Part shown: positions 16,929 to 26,609 of the stretch, piece after piece
How positions within the stretch are numbered: position 1 is the first letter of the stretch
Layout: every line of letters starts with the position of its first letter
NCBI RefSeq assembly: GCF_017498545.1
Contig: NZ_CP071793.1
Span: 8,364,256 to 8,428,255 of the forward strand
DNA from: Sulfidibacter corallicola
GTDB lineage: Bacteria > Acidobacteriota > Holophagae > Acanthopleuribacterales > Acanthopleuribacteraceae
Direction of reading: 5' to 3'
DNA: 64,000 nucleotides
Notes under the pieces: model-generated
The model's database searches: none
Seen by the model: the letters and a program-made list of their open reading frames with translations, nothing else
Told to the model about the DNA's origin: nothing
Position numbers and translations under genes: made by a program

Positions 16929-17822
16929 CTATCCCTCCTCGATCTCGCCCGAAACGAAGCGGTAGCTGGTCATGTCGCAGACCGGTCGATAGCCGATCGC
17001 CGCGTAGATGCGGTTGGACGTGGGATTGGCCAGGTCGGTGAACAGCACGCAACGCTGCCAGCCCTCTTCGAACAGCTTGCGGCTCAGCGCGCGAGTCACG
17101 GCCGTGCCCCAACCCTTGCCGCGTTCCTCGGGGGGCGTGTAGACCAACGTGACCGCGCAGCAGGTCACGCCCGGGCGCGATTTGCAGATCATGGCCACGG
17201 GTCGATCCCGCTCCCAGAAAAAGAGATGGCCGTCGTCGAGGCGGTGTCCGGTTTCGACATCCACGTTCCGGTCCGCCTCGTTGGGCAGGGCTTCCCGTTG
17301 AAAGGCACGGGCCCATTGGATGGCGAGGTCGCGGTCGGCGGGGTCGGCGGGGTCGGCGGGGCGGAATCGGCCCGGCGCACGCGGCGGATCGGGGATGTGG
17401 TCCAGCGTGTGGATCCGCTGGCGCATGTCCACCAACGGTTGCGGCGCGTCGGCCTGGGTCTCCGTCGCGCGCCAGAGGTCCGCGAACAGGTCGGCCGTGG
17501 CGGCTTCGGCCAAGAACGAGGGGAAGGTTCGGCCTTGCCCGCGAAGCCAGGCGATCAGGTGGACAAGGCAGGTGCGCGATTCGGATGCGGGCACGAACAG
17601 GGAGAAATGGAGCGGGAAGGGGGGCGTGTGCATGACGGCCGCAATCGGTCGCCCACCTCGCACGATCGCGCCGAAAAGCATGTCGGGCGGCGTGCGCTCG
17701 GGGTGCCGGGCGAGCCTCAGCGAAACGCCCAACAACACCTGATTCTTGGCTTCCGCTTGGATCAGGGGGTCCTTGACGACCTCGAGGAATTGGGCGGCAT
17801 CGGGAAATCGAACGAATCGCAT
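16929..17822 (-). CDS. GNAT family N-acetyltransferase
   Basis: 297 residues with AGGAG upstream of the ATG. The C-terminal ~140 residues hold a GNAT fold: the acetyl-CoA loop is ERGKGWGTAVTRALSRKLFE (R/Q-x-x-G-x-G/A type), followed by TDLANPTSNRIYAAIGYRPV with the typical N-x-x-x-x-x-Y element. The N-terminal half resembles the degenerate first GNAT-like domain of the FR47/YncA-type two-domain proteins. A short in-frame ADPADPADRD repeat sits in the linker. The substrate cannot be predicted. It stands alone between repeat DNA and the amidohydrolase gene. Confidence 0.85.
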   Translation of the reverse strand: MRFVRFPDAAQFLEVVKDPLIQAEAKNQVLLGVSLRLARHPERTPPDMLFGAIVRGGRPIAAVMHTPPFPLHFSLFVPASESRTCLVHLIAWLRGQGRTFPSFLAEAATADLFADLWRATETQADAPQPLVDMRQRIHTLDHIPDPPRAPGRFRPADPADPADRDLAIQWARAFQREALPNEADRNVDVETGHRLDDGHLFFWERDRPVAMICKSRPGVTCCAVTLVYTPPEERGKGWGTAVTRALSRKLFEEGWQRCVLFTDLANPTSNRIYAAIGYRPVCDMTSYRFVSGEIEEG

Positions 17823-18173
17823 GGGCGGCTCCTGGCTATGGCGGGGATCATAAGTAACAAAAAGAGAAGCGGTTTGTTCCCGATATCGCGGTCAGGCTGG
17901 GTATACTGTTTTCATCGCGAAGCCATCAAACCACATTCGGATGCTTCCTTCACATTTTAGGTGAGTTCCACCCCTCCCGGCCATGCCGCATGGGCAAGAA
18001 GTCGCTTTCCTCGACGTGGAGGCCCGAACGGTTGGCTGTTTCGGCTCCGAATCTCGCGTGGAGGAAGGGGCCGGGACGCGTTGGTTCTTCGCGGTGCGCA
18101 GGGATTTCCATGACGTTCGTCGTGGAACCGACCCCTTACTTGTCGAGATTACGTTTACCGAGGTGTGCCCATC
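17823..18173. other. Intergenic stretch without a recognised feature
   Basis: About 350 bp between divergent genes. Short frames here are shadows; I see no RNA or clear terminator. It should hold both promoters. Confidence 0.4.
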
Positions 18174-19547
18174 ATGGCGAAGACCGCTGTTTCGTCTCCC
18201 CGATACTCCGTTTCCTTCGCGGCGATCCGTTGCCGTTTCCCAACCAAAATCACTGTCTTGGGTCTGGTGCTGTCGATGTGGCTCCTGACGCCGCCATTAT
18301 GGGCCCAAACCGTGATCTATGCGGGAACCCTGATCGACGGGACCTCCGACAAGCCGCGGAACAAGGTGACCATCGTCATCGAGGACGGCAAGATCACCGG
18401 GGTGTCCAAGGGGTATTTGGTCTTCAAGAAGGCCGATCGGATCATCGATCTCAAATCGGCCACCGTCATGCCCGGCCTGATCGACCTGCACACCCACCTC
18501 AGTTTCGAGTTGGGGCCCGAATCCTACACCGAAAAATTCACGCAGAGCACGGCCGAAGTTGCCTTGCGTTCCGGCGTCTTCGCCGAGCGGACCCTGATGG
18601 CGGGCTTCACCACGGTACGCGATTTGGGCGATCGCGACAACGTGACGGTCGTCCTGCGCGACAACATCCAGCAGGGCTGGGTGGTCGGCCCGCGCATTTT
18701 CACTTCGGGTAAGTCCCTGGCCACCACCGGTGGGCACGCCGACCCGACCAACGGTTACCGCCGCGACAAGGCCGGCGATCCCGGCCCCCGCGAGGGCGTC
18801 ATCAATGGTGGGGATGACGCGCGCAAGGCGGTGCGCCATCGCTACAAGGACGGCGCCGACCTGATCAAGATCACGGCGACCGGCGGCGTGCTGAGCGTCG
18901 CCAAAAGCGGCCACAATCCCCAATTCACGGAAGCCGAGTTGGAAGCCGTCGTGGGAACGGCCAACGATTACGGCTTTCATGTGGCCGCTCACGCACACGG
19001 CACCGAGGGCATCGTTCGCGCGGTGCGGGCCGGGGTCCTCACCATCGAGCACGGAACCTTTCTCAACGAAGAAGCGATGGTGCTGATGAAAGAAAAGGGA
19101 GCCTATCTGGTACCCACGCTGCTGGCTGGAGACACGGTGGTCGCCATGGCCAAGCAGGGCGGGGCCCTGCCGCCGGTCGTGGCCCAAAAGGCGCTCGAAG
19201 TCGGCCGCCTGATGCGTGAAAATTTCGCCAAGGCCTATGAAATGGGTGTACCGATCGCGTTCGGCACCGATTCCGGGGTCAGCAAGCACGGTATGAACGC
19301 GCGCGAGTTCGGCTTGATGGTGAACGGTGGCATGCCGGCCATGACCGCGATCCAATCGGCGACGTCGGTGGCCGCGAAAGTGTTGGACGAACCGAATTTG
19401 GGAACGGTGGCCAAAGGTGCCCACGCGGACCTGATCGCGGTCGAGGGCAATCCCCTCGAGGATATCGCCGTTTTGGAGAAAGTGGCCTTCGTCATGAAAG
19501 CCGGCCAGGTTTATAAGGAAAACGGTGCGCCGGCTCGATCACCCTGA
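18174..19547 (+). CDS. Secreted metal-dependent amidohydrolase (imidazolonepropionase/prolidase-like)
   Basis: About 457 residues. A signal peptide (hydrophobic stretch [19 protein letters not shown]) is followed by an amidohydrolase-superfamily TIM barrel. Metal ligands are visible: HTH in [10 protein letters not shown], the carboxylatable Lys in [11 protein letters not shown], His in HVAAHAHGT and TIEHGTF, and Asp in AFGTDSGV. This set matches the Xaa-Pro dipeptidase/imidazolonepropionase-like secreted group, which hydrolyses dipeptides or cyclic amides. GAGG lies about 10 nt before the ATG at 18174; a GTG three codons earlier is possible. No operon partner. Confidence 0.88.
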   Translation: MAKTAVSSPRYSVSFAAIRCRFPTKITVLGLVLSMWLLTPPLWAQTVIYAGTLIDGTSDKPRNKVTIVIEDGKITGVSKGYLVFKKADRIIDLKSATVMPGLIDLHTHLSFELGPESYTEKFTQSTAEVALRSGVFAERTLMAGFTTVRDLGDRDNVTVVLRDNIQQGWVVGPRIFTSGKSLATTGGHADPTNGYRRDKAGDPGPREGVINGGDDARKAVRHRYKDGADLIKITATGGVLSVAKSGHNPQFTEAELEAVVGTANDYGFHVAAHAHGTEGIVRAVRAGVLTIEHGTFLNEEAMVLMKEKGAYLVPTLLAGDTVVAMAKQGGALPPVVAQKALEVGRLMRENFAKAYEMGVPIAFGTDSGVSKHGMNAREFGLMVNGGMPAMTAIQSATSVAAKVLDEPNLGTVAKGAHADLIAVEGNPLEDIAVLEKVAFVMKAGQVYKENGAPARSP

Positions 19548-19742
19548 TGGGACGGCACCTTCATTTTGATCGGGCTTTGGTGAGCCAAGTGCCCATCTTA
19601 CGCGTTTTTCGAAGTTGAACTCGTTTGTTTGTAGTGGGTTGTGTTAGCGGATCAATTCGGCACGGATTCTGTAAACCCATGGGGCATCGAACGAGAGGCC
19701 CCCTGGGGCCGCCACCAATCGCACGAGCAGAGGAGTCGCAAC

Positions 19743-20726
19743 ATGGGTTTGTTAGTCGATGGAGAATGGCGCGACCAATGGTACGCCACCAAAAAAACCA
19801 AGGGGCGCTTTGTCCGCGAGAGCGCCCAATTCCGCAACTGGATCACGGCCGACGGTGCACCCGGCCCCTCGGGCGAGGGGGGATTCAATGCCGAGTCGGG
19901 CCGCTACCACCTGTATGTCTCGCTGGCCTGTCCTTGGGCCCATCGCACCCTCGTCTTTCGCAATTTAAAGGGATTGGAATCGCACATCACGGTGTCCGTC
20001 GTCCATCCCCACATGATGGAGCACGGCTGGGAGTACCGCACGGACGACGAGGATTTTCGCGACCACATCAACGGATTTCGCTATCACCACCAGGTGTATA
20101 CCGCGGCCGATCCGCAATACACCGGTCGGGTGACGGTTCCGGTGCTCTGGGACAAGCAGCGCCGCACCATCGTCAATAACGAGTCCTCCGAGATCATTCG
20201 CATGTTCAACAGCGCATTCGACGAGGTGACCGGCAACCGATTGGATTTTTACCCCGAAGCACTGCGAACGGAGATCGACGAAATCAACGACTTGGTGTAT
20301 CCCAACATCAACAACGGCGTTTATCGTTGCGGGTTCGCCACCACCCAGGAAGCCTACGAGGAGGCCTTCGATGACCTGTTCTCGGCTCTCGATCGGGTGG
20401 ATGCCCGTTTGGCGAAGCATCGCTACCTGGTGGGGAATCGATTGACGGAAGCCGATTGGCGGTTGTTCACCACCCTGGTCCGGTTCGATGCGGTGTACGT
20501 CGGGCACTTCAAGACGAACTTGCGGCGAATTGCGGATTATCCCAATCTTGCGCCGTATTTGCGCGATTTGTACCAGCAATCCGGTGTGGCCGAGACCGTG
20601 GATTTTTGGCACATCAAGCAACACTATTACTACAGCCACGAAACCATCAATCCGACACGCGTCGTACCCAAGGGACCCGAGCTGAACTTGGACGCGCACC
20701 ACGATCGCACCCGATTTGGTGATTGA
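19743..20726 (+). CDS. Glutathionyl-hydroquinone reductase (YqjG/ECM4 family)
   Basis: 327 residues. The thioredoxin-fold N-terminus carries the catalytic Cys in SLACPWAHRT, the family signature, and the C-terminal all-helical GST domain has the conserved NRLTEADWRLFTTLVRFD. The enzyme reduces glutathionyl-(hydro)quinones with release of hydroquinone, using GSH. The ATG at 19743 has GAGGAG upstream; the frame opens earlier, but that part is not family-like. Length is normal. It is convergent with the NRPS gene. Confidence 0.95.
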   Translation: MGLLVDGEWRDQWYATKKTKGRFVRESAQFRNWITADGAPGPSGEGGFNAESGRYHLYVSLACPWAHRTLVFRNLKGLESHITVSVVHPHMMEHGWEYRTDDEDFRDHINGFRYHHQVYTAADPQYTGRVTVPVLWDKQRRTIVNNESSEIIRMFNSAFDEVTGNRLDFYPEALRTEIDEINDLVYPNINNGVYRCGFATTQEAYEEAFDDLFSALDRVDARLAKHRYLVGNRLTEADWRLFTTLVRFDAVYVGHFKTNLRRIADYPNLAPYLRDLYQQSGVAETVDFWHIKQHYYYSHETINPTRVVPKGPELNLDAHHDRTRFGD

Positions 20727-20733
20727 TCCCGAT

Positions 20734-20761
20734 CGCGGCCGTTTCTCGAGAATCGGCCGCG
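20734..20761. terminator. Long palindrome between convergent genes
   Basis: CGCGGCCG and CGGCCGCG arms (8 bp, perfect) enclose TTTCTCGAGAAT, which contains a 10-bp palindrome itself. It sits 8 bp after the reductase stop and 29 bp before the NRPS stop. It has no T tract, so it is probably a transcript-stabilising or Rho-assisted bidirectional end. Confidence 0.6.
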
Positions 20762-20790
20762 AACTTCCCGGGGCGGTTTTCGGGGAATGT

Positions 20791-23700
20791 CTAGGGTTTC
20801 GTTCCCGAGGCCTGTAAGGCGGCTTCCCGCTTGGGGTCCTCGGGTACCAGTGCCAATTCGCCCAATTGGGTTTCGGGCGCGGCCAGAATGCGGTCGACGA
20901 CGGCGATGCAGGTTTCCTTGAGCGATCGAATCAGCGACTCCGGCAGGCGGTTGCGGTCGTAGGCGAAACGCAACTCCATGGTGGGGCCGCTGGTCACGAA
21001 GACGGTCAAGGGAAACGGGGTGTGCTCGTAGCTGGCGAGCTCCAAGATCTCCAGGCGGGTGCCTTCCAGACGGGGCTCGCGCGCCGGGCGCCGCTCAAGC
21101 AATAGCAAGTGATCGAACAGAATGCGCCGCTTGGGCGCCACGCTGCGGATCTCGTCGAGGGTGAGCGGGGTGGTGCCTTCCGCGATCGCGGCATCGTGCT
21201 GGACGCGGCGCATGATGTCGAGAAACCGATCTTGCGGATCCAGCCGAACCCAGAGCGGCACCGCGAATTGAAACAGGCCAAGCATTTCGGCACAGCCGGA
21301 CAAGGCCGCCGGTCGACCCGATACGTTCACGCCGAACACCGGCGTGCGGGTTTGACCCTGACGGGCCAAGACCAGGCTCCACAGCGCCTTGAACAGGCTG
21401 TTCAGCGTGACCTGTACGCTCACCGCCAAATCGCACAACCGCTTCAGGTCGCGTTCGGGAATGACGTGCGACATGTAGCCGGGATGGTAGGACGGGGTGA
21501 ATTCGGGCATCGAGGGGATCAGCCGGAACGGCCGCACGCTTTTCTGGTAATCAGCCCAATAGCGTCGCGCCGGTTCGGGATCGCGGCTCTGCAGCCAGCG
21601 CGTGTAGTCGCGGAACGGCGGTCGATGGCTCAGAGCCGGTGTCTCGCCGGCACGTTTGGCGCGATAGGAGCTGAACCATTCGTCGATCAACTGCTGGAGG
21701 CTGTCGCCCTCCATGACCAGGTGGTGACAAGTGACCACCATTTCGTGCAGGTCGGCGTGATGGCGGATGATCAGTACCCGGAGGAGGGGCGTCGTGGACG
21801 GATCGAGGGGCTTGATGTGCTCTTCGCGGATCAGCTCGTCGCGGCGGAAGCGCGCGTCGGCACCGCTCATCCCTTCCAGGTCAACCGTGCGAAAGGGCAG
21901 GCGCCGCTTGCGCTGAACGATTTGGAAAGGGCGATCCAATCCCTTTGAAATGAACAGGGTGCGGGGCAACGGATGGCGGTGGGCCAAATAGTGCCAGGCC
22001 CGTTCGGCGATATCCAACTCCAGCGGGCCGGCCAACGTGTAGATCGATTGGCGCAAAAAGGCGCCGTCGTGTGGGTTCTCTTCCAAGTGGCGCAATATCG
22101 ACAGTTGCAGCGGCGCCAGCGGCACCATGTCCGCCACTTCCGACGGGTTGAGCCCGTGTGAGGCCAGTGCCATGTCGAAGGCTTCGATATCGAACTGGGA
22201 CAGCCCGAAGTCGCTGGGGCTCGGGTAGGTCGATTTTTGGGTGCAGCAGTGTTCGATCATGTCCTCGAGCACCACGCGGTAGCGTTGGAGGTAATGACGG
22301 ATTCCGTTGCGCGGCATGTTGGTCGGCAGGTCGGCATCGATGATCAACTGGTTCTTGATGACCGAGAGCAGGTACCGCGGCGCTCTGGGCGCGCGAGCCT
22401 GGGGTCCGGATATGGTGCGCGGCGGTGTGGCCAGGCTGCCCAGTAGGTGTTGATCGGGCGGCTCCGCGTCCAGTTGGCCCAGGTAATAGAACTGCGGGAA
22501 CGAGTCGTCGTTGACCATGGCCAGCAGGCGCGAGCTGCCGAATCCGTTGTGAGGCAAGCGACGCAGGGTTTCCTTGACGGTTCGGATCCAGTCGGAGATG
22601 CGGTTGCGTCGGTTGGGGGCGGTCAGGGTGACCACGAAGTGGCGTTCCAGCGAGGCCACGGTGTGCGAGAGATCGGGGCCGCGCGGCGGTTGGCGGTCCT
22701 GATCGCCGGCGGTGAGCTGCAGGCATTCCTCGTTGGTGAGCAGGACGTGGGTGTGCAGCATCGCGGCCAGCATGATGTCGAAGGGTTTGCAGCGGTAGGT
22801 CTTGCCGGCGCGAACGAGGAGCGCGCGCGTCTTGGCGGGGCTGAGGGTGACCTGGTATTGCGTGCGATCGGCCGCGAGACCCAGGCCCGCACCGTCGCGA
22901 GACCGGGCCGGTACCGCGGACGCCAGCGCCTGGTGGTTTTCGGCATAGGCCAGCAACTCGCCGGGGGTCACCGGTTTGTGAGGGAAACTGGCGACCTCGC
23001 CGACCAGGCTGGCGCGGTAGGCGGTTTCCAGGTTGCGGTGCAGGACGAGCAGGTCGGTTTCGTTGGCCAGCGCGCGATGCGCGATGAGCAGTAATTGGTT
23101 TGGATGCCACTCCGGAGCCAGGATCACGCGCCACAAAGGACCCGTGGCCAGGTCGAAGGTGACCTCGGCGCCCTCGATGAGATCGTGCAGGGTCGCTTCC
23201 TCCACCAATTGCAGATCGGGATTGGCGGCGTTGAAATGACGGACCCAGGAACCTTCGGGCGTTTGCACGAAAACCTGCGTCAGGTTGGGTTGGTGTTGTT
23301 GCACCTGCTCCATCGCCATGCGCAGGGCGTTGACCTGAATCGGGTCGGGTGCCTCCAATCGAAGTCGAACGCTGCATTGATCGGTGCCGCCGTTGGTGAA
23401 AAAGAATCCCTGCGAGGCCAGTAATGGGAGCGGCTCGGCGGAGGGCGCGGTTTCGTTGACCTCTTGGGTCGTCGATGGGGCGTTTCCTTTGCTCAATACC
23501 GCCAGTTCCGCGATGGTCGGGCTCTGGAAGAGATCTTGGAAGCTCAGGTGCAGCAGGTCTTCGGGCAGAATGGAGACCAGTCGAATCACGGCCAGCGAGT
23601 CGCCGCCCAGTTCGAAGAAGTTGTCGTGAATGCCCACGTGGGTCACGGCCAGGACCTTTTCCCAGAGCGAGACCAGGTGACGTTCGACTTCGGTTCGCGG

Positions 23701-25956
23701 TGCGCGGTAGGGCGTGGTGCCTCGGCGGGTGACCTCGGGCAGGGCCTTCTTGTCCACCTTGCCGCTGGTATTGCGCGGAAAGCGATCCAGCTCGATGAAA
23801 TGTGCCGGGATCATGTGCCGGGGAAGGCACCTGGCCAGGCAGGCGCGCAACGAAGTCGGGGCCAACGGGTCCTGAGCCTCGTTTTGATCGGCGAAGCGAT
23901 TGGTGTCCAGGCGGGTGAAGTAGGCGCTCAGCTCGCGCCGGCCGAATTCGCGCGTGGTCGCCAACACCACCGCTTCCTCGATGCCCACGTGGCGGTTGAG
24001 GTGGTACTGGATTTCGCCGAGTTCGACCCGGTACCCGTTGATTTTGACCTGGTCGTCGGCGCGACCCAGGAACACCAGTTCGCCGCGCAGGTTCCAGAAA
24101 CCCATGTCACCCGTGCGATAGAGGCGTTCACCGGGGCAGAAGGGATTCTGGACGAAGGTCGCGTCGGTCAGCTCGGCCCGGTTGAGGTAGCCGCGCGCCA
24201 CGCCCTTGCCGGCGATGCAGATTTCGCCTTCCATACCCAAGGGCAGCAGTTCCAGGTCCGGCGACACGATGTAGATCCCCAGGTCCGGCAAGGGGCGACC
24301 GATGGGGATGCGGCCCTCGCTGTCGGTTTTGGGATCGACCCGATAGAAGGAGGCACAGACGGCGGTTTCGGTGGGTCCGTAGGCGTTGATGTAGATCTTG
24401 TGTTTGGCGATGCGCCGGGCGTCTTCGCGAATCGGGGCCTCGCCGGCGGTGATGATGACGCGCAGGGGCTCGATGGCCTCATCGCTCAGGCTGTGCAGGT
24501 AGGCCGGCGGAAAGGTGGCGTGGGTGACCTCGAAGCGTTCGATCAGGGCGGCCAGTTTCTTTTGGTTGGCCACGGCTTCCGGAGAGGCGAGCACCAGCGC
24601 GGCGCCGCTGAGCAGGGCCATGAAAATTTCGGAGAGAGAGGCGTCGAAGGAGGGCGAGGCCATTTGAAGGACGCGGTCGCCGCGCTTGACCTCGAATCCG
24701 TGAATCTGTGCGTGGATCATGCTGTGGAAATGGCGATGCTCGACCTCGACACCCTTGGGGTTGCCGGTCGATCCCGAGGTGTAGATCACGTAGGCCAGGT
24801 CCTCCGGTTTGCCGTGATGGCGGCACGGAGAGGTATCGGCCTGCCAGACCAGGCGATCCAGTTGGACCAGGCGGGCGTCGCATTCGTGGATGATGGCCGG
24901 GGGGTGGCCGAAACAAATGACGACCTTGGGTTTCGCGTCTTCCAAGATGAACCGGGTGCGCTGTTCGGGAAAATCGGGATCGATGGGAAGGTAGGCACCG
25001 CCCGACTTGAGGATCGCGAGCAGGGTCAGCGGCAGGTAGGCGCGTCGATCGGGGATGACGGCGATCAGGTCGCCCTCGCGGACGTCCAGCTCACCCCGCA
25101 GCAACGTGGCGAGTTGGTCGGCCTGGGCGTTGAGCAGTGCGTAACTCCAGCAAAGGTCTTCGCTGAGCACGGCCATGTCGTCACCGTGTTGCCCGACCCT
25201 GGCTTCGAATTGTTCGTGAAGCGGTTGGGGATCGATGCCCATGCCGGACCGCGGGTTGAAGGTCTTCAGCAGCATGTGGCGTTCGCTCTCGGGCAGCAGT
25301 GCGGTCGGGTCCTGCCATTGCTCGGGCGGCACGGTCGCGGCGTGCGCCACATGTCGGGCGAGGCGTTCGGCGTAGCCCGCGCCCAGGCTGGCGGCCCAGG
25401 TCGAAATGCGAATTTCGAGAGACGACGCGCTTGGCGTGACCACCACCCGAATGGGGCAGGCCTCACCCGGTTCCGCCAATGGATCGACTTGGTCTTTCCC
25501 ATCCGAGGTAGATCTCCAGGAGATGGCGACCGCCGGGGTCGAATCGGGCTGCGCCCCATGGTCGGATTTGTCCGTTACGGGTGTTTCGGCGAAAGCGGCC
25601 TTTAGGTGCTCGACCAGTGATTCGACCGATCGCGTTACCGGTGGTTCAAGTCGACGTAGGCCGTCGTCGTCGAACCATTGGAGCGGAACCATGCCGCCAT
25701 TCCCAAATCGCTGCAGCACGCGGGATAACACGGCCGAAAAGGGGAGGGCCGGCGATCCGGCATCCATGGCCGTGAAAAAGGAGGCCGTCATCGGAATCGT
25801 GAGGTCGTGGTGTTCGACGGGATCGCCGGATGTGTCGGCGAACGCCGGAAAGGGGTGGGCCGACCATGTCGCCGTGTCCTCCGCCGGGGGCGCCGTGGGT
25901 TGGGCTGCCGCGCCCGTATCGGTGCGGGATGGGGAAGATGAGCGGTTCGTGGACAT
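20791..25956 (-). CDS. Single-module NRPS with degenerate C/E domains
   Basis: About 1721 residues; the ATG at 25956 has GTGAGG upstream. Domains in order: residues 45-230 a short C-domain-like remnant without HHxxxDG; about 250-770 an adenylation domain with all core motifs (YTSGSTGNPKGVEVEH, NAYGPTETAV, YRTGDMG, NTSGKVDKKAL); about 770-830 a carrier domain (FELGGDSLAV); about 850-1260 an epimerization-like domain (FYYLGQLDAE, NGFGSSRLL) whose HHxxxDG is AHRALAN; about 1270-1721 a condensation-like domain with HHLVMEG. No thioesterase. The ten pocket residues read approximately DASTIAAVCK, close to known Tyr/Phe pockets. No other NRPS, transport or tailoring gene is adjacent. It would load one aromatic amino acid; the product is unknown. 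Confidence 0.88.
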   Translation of the reverse strand: MSTNRSSSPSRTDTGAAAQPTAPPAEDTATWSAHPFPAFADTSGDPVEHHDLTIPMTASFFTAMDAGSPALPFSAVLSRVLQRFGNGGMVPLQWFDDDGLRRLEPPVTRSVESLVEHLKAAFAETPVTDKSDHGAQPDSTPAVAISWRSTSDGKDQVDPLAEPGEACPIRVVVTPSASSLEIRISTWAASLGAGYAERLARHVAHAATVPPEQWQDPTALLPESERHMLLKTFNPRSGMGIDPQPLHEQFEARVGQHGDDMAVLSEDLCWSYALLNAQADQLATLLRGELDVREGDLIAVIPDRRAYLPLTLLAILKSGGAYLPIDPDFPEQRTRFILEDAKPKVVICFGHPPAIIHECDARLVQLDRLVWQADTSPCRHHGKPEDLAYVIYTSGSTGNPKGVEVEHRHFHSMIHAQIHGFEVKRGDRVLQMASPSFDASLSEIFMALLSGAALVLASPEAVANQKKLAALIERFEVTHATFPPAYLHSLSDEAIEPLRVIITAGEAPIREDARRIAKHKIYINAYGPTETAVCASFYRVDPKTDSEGRIPIGRPLPDLGIYIVSPDLELLPLGMEGEICIAGKGVARGYLNRAELTDATFVQNPFCPGERLYRTGDMGFWNLRGELVFLGRADDQVKINGYRVELGEIQYHLNRHVGIEEAVVLATTREFGRRELSAYFTRLDTNRFADQNEAQDPLAPTSLRACLARCLPRHMIPAHFIELDRFPRNTSGKVDKKALPEVTRRGTTPYRAPRTEVERHLVSLWEKVLAVTHVGIHDNFFELGGDSLAVIRLVSILPEDLLHLSFQDLFQSPTIAELAVLSKGNAPSTTQEVNETAPSAEPLPLLASQGFFFTNGGTDQCSVRLRLEAPDPIQVNALRMAMEQVQQHQPNLTQVFVQTPEGSWVRHFNAANPDLQLVEEATLHDLIEGAEVTFDLATGPLWRVILAPEWHPNQLLLIAHRALANETDLLVLHRNLETAYRASLVGEVASFPHKPVTPGELLAYAENHQALASAVPARSRDGAGLGLAADRTQYQVTLSPAKTRALLVRAGKTYRCKPFDIMLAAMLHTHVLLTNEECLQLTAGDQDRQPPRGPDLSHTVASLERHFVVTLTAPNRRNRISDWIRTVKETLRRLPHNGFGSSRLLAMVNDDSFPQFYYLGQLDAEPPDQHLLGSLATPPRTISGPQARAPRAPRYLLSVIKNQLIIDADLPTNMPRNGIRHYLQRYRVVLEDMIEHCCTQKSTYPSPSDFGLSQFDIEAFDMALASHGLNPSEVADMVPLAPLQLSILRHLEENPHDGAFLRQSIYTLAGPLELDIAERAWHYLAHRHPLPRTLFISKGLDRPFQIVQRKRRLPFRTVDLEGMSGADARFRRDELIREEHIKPLDPSTTPLLRVLIIRHHADLHEMVVTCHHLVMEGDSLQQLIDEWFSSYRAKRAGETPALSHRPPFRDYTRWLQSRDPEPARRYWADYQKSVRPFRLIPSMPEFTPSYHPGYMSHVIPERDLKRLCDLAVSVQVTLNSLFKALWSLVLARQGQTRTPVFGVNVSGRPAALSGCAEMLGLFQFAVPLWVRLDPQDRFLDIMRRVQHDAAIAEGTTPLTLDEIRSVAPKRRILFDHLLLLERRPAREPRLEGTRLEILELASYEHTPFPLTVFVTSGPTMELRFAYDRNRLPESLIRSLKETCIAVVDRILAAPETQLGELALVPEDPKREAALQASGTKP

Positions 25957-26060
25957 GGCTACCTCACGAAACTTGGTAGAGGGACAACGCCCCATTTTTA
26001 GCGGATTCGACCTGCGGGGTAAACGCCAAAGCGCCCATTTTTCGAAATTCCGCCTGAGAC

Positions 26061-26085
26061 GAAAGTCAAGTGTCACTCGACTTTC
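26061..26085. promoter_or_regulatory. Inverted repeat upstream of the NRPS gene
   Basis: GAAAGTC-n11-GACTTTC, with inner AGTG/CACT pairing, so nearly all 25 bases are symmetric. It lies about 105 bp upstream of the NRPS start and is a candidate operator. The rest of 25957-26609, between divergent genes, shows no gene. Confidence 0.5.
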
Positions 26086-26609
26086 ACCAATGGGTCCGAC
26101 TCCGCGCAGGGAATCGCCTCCTTTTCGGTGGTCCGTTGCGCGATCGCGGTTTCGCCCTCTTCCTTCAAAAGGCCCATTGTTCGGTTCAGGACAGGGGCAC
26201 TGGAAATCCACGACTTCCTGTTGGATGAATGACCTCCAAAGGTCAACCCATGGGCATGCATGTCTCGTTGCGATGACGATCACCGATGCCCTGGAAACTC
26301 GGTGGTACCGATCCCTTTGAGGGTGATTCTGTGATGTGTGTCACGGAATGGTGGTAGGCCCTAGCCTCTTGTCACCTGTCTTACGCCTTGAAAACAACGA
26401 TCGTTCGCTTCCTGATCTTCTTCCAAAAACGCTTGTCCAGCAATGATCCGCTGTTTCTACCATGCGGTGGTCCGGCGACGACGGCCGACGGGGGAGGAGG
26501 GTCGGGGTGGTCGATGACCTCGTTTGCGGACGAACCCGATGGCATCGGTCGTGCTGTCCCGGCTTGTGTGAACACATTCCCATAATCCCGTGAATCGTGG
26601 AGGATTACG

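Noticed and set aside
23464-25605. 713-aa plus-strand frame opposite the NRPS
   Set aside because: It is a long GC-driven shadow of the NRPS adenylation domain with no family resemblance and Gly/Val/Gln-rich composition.
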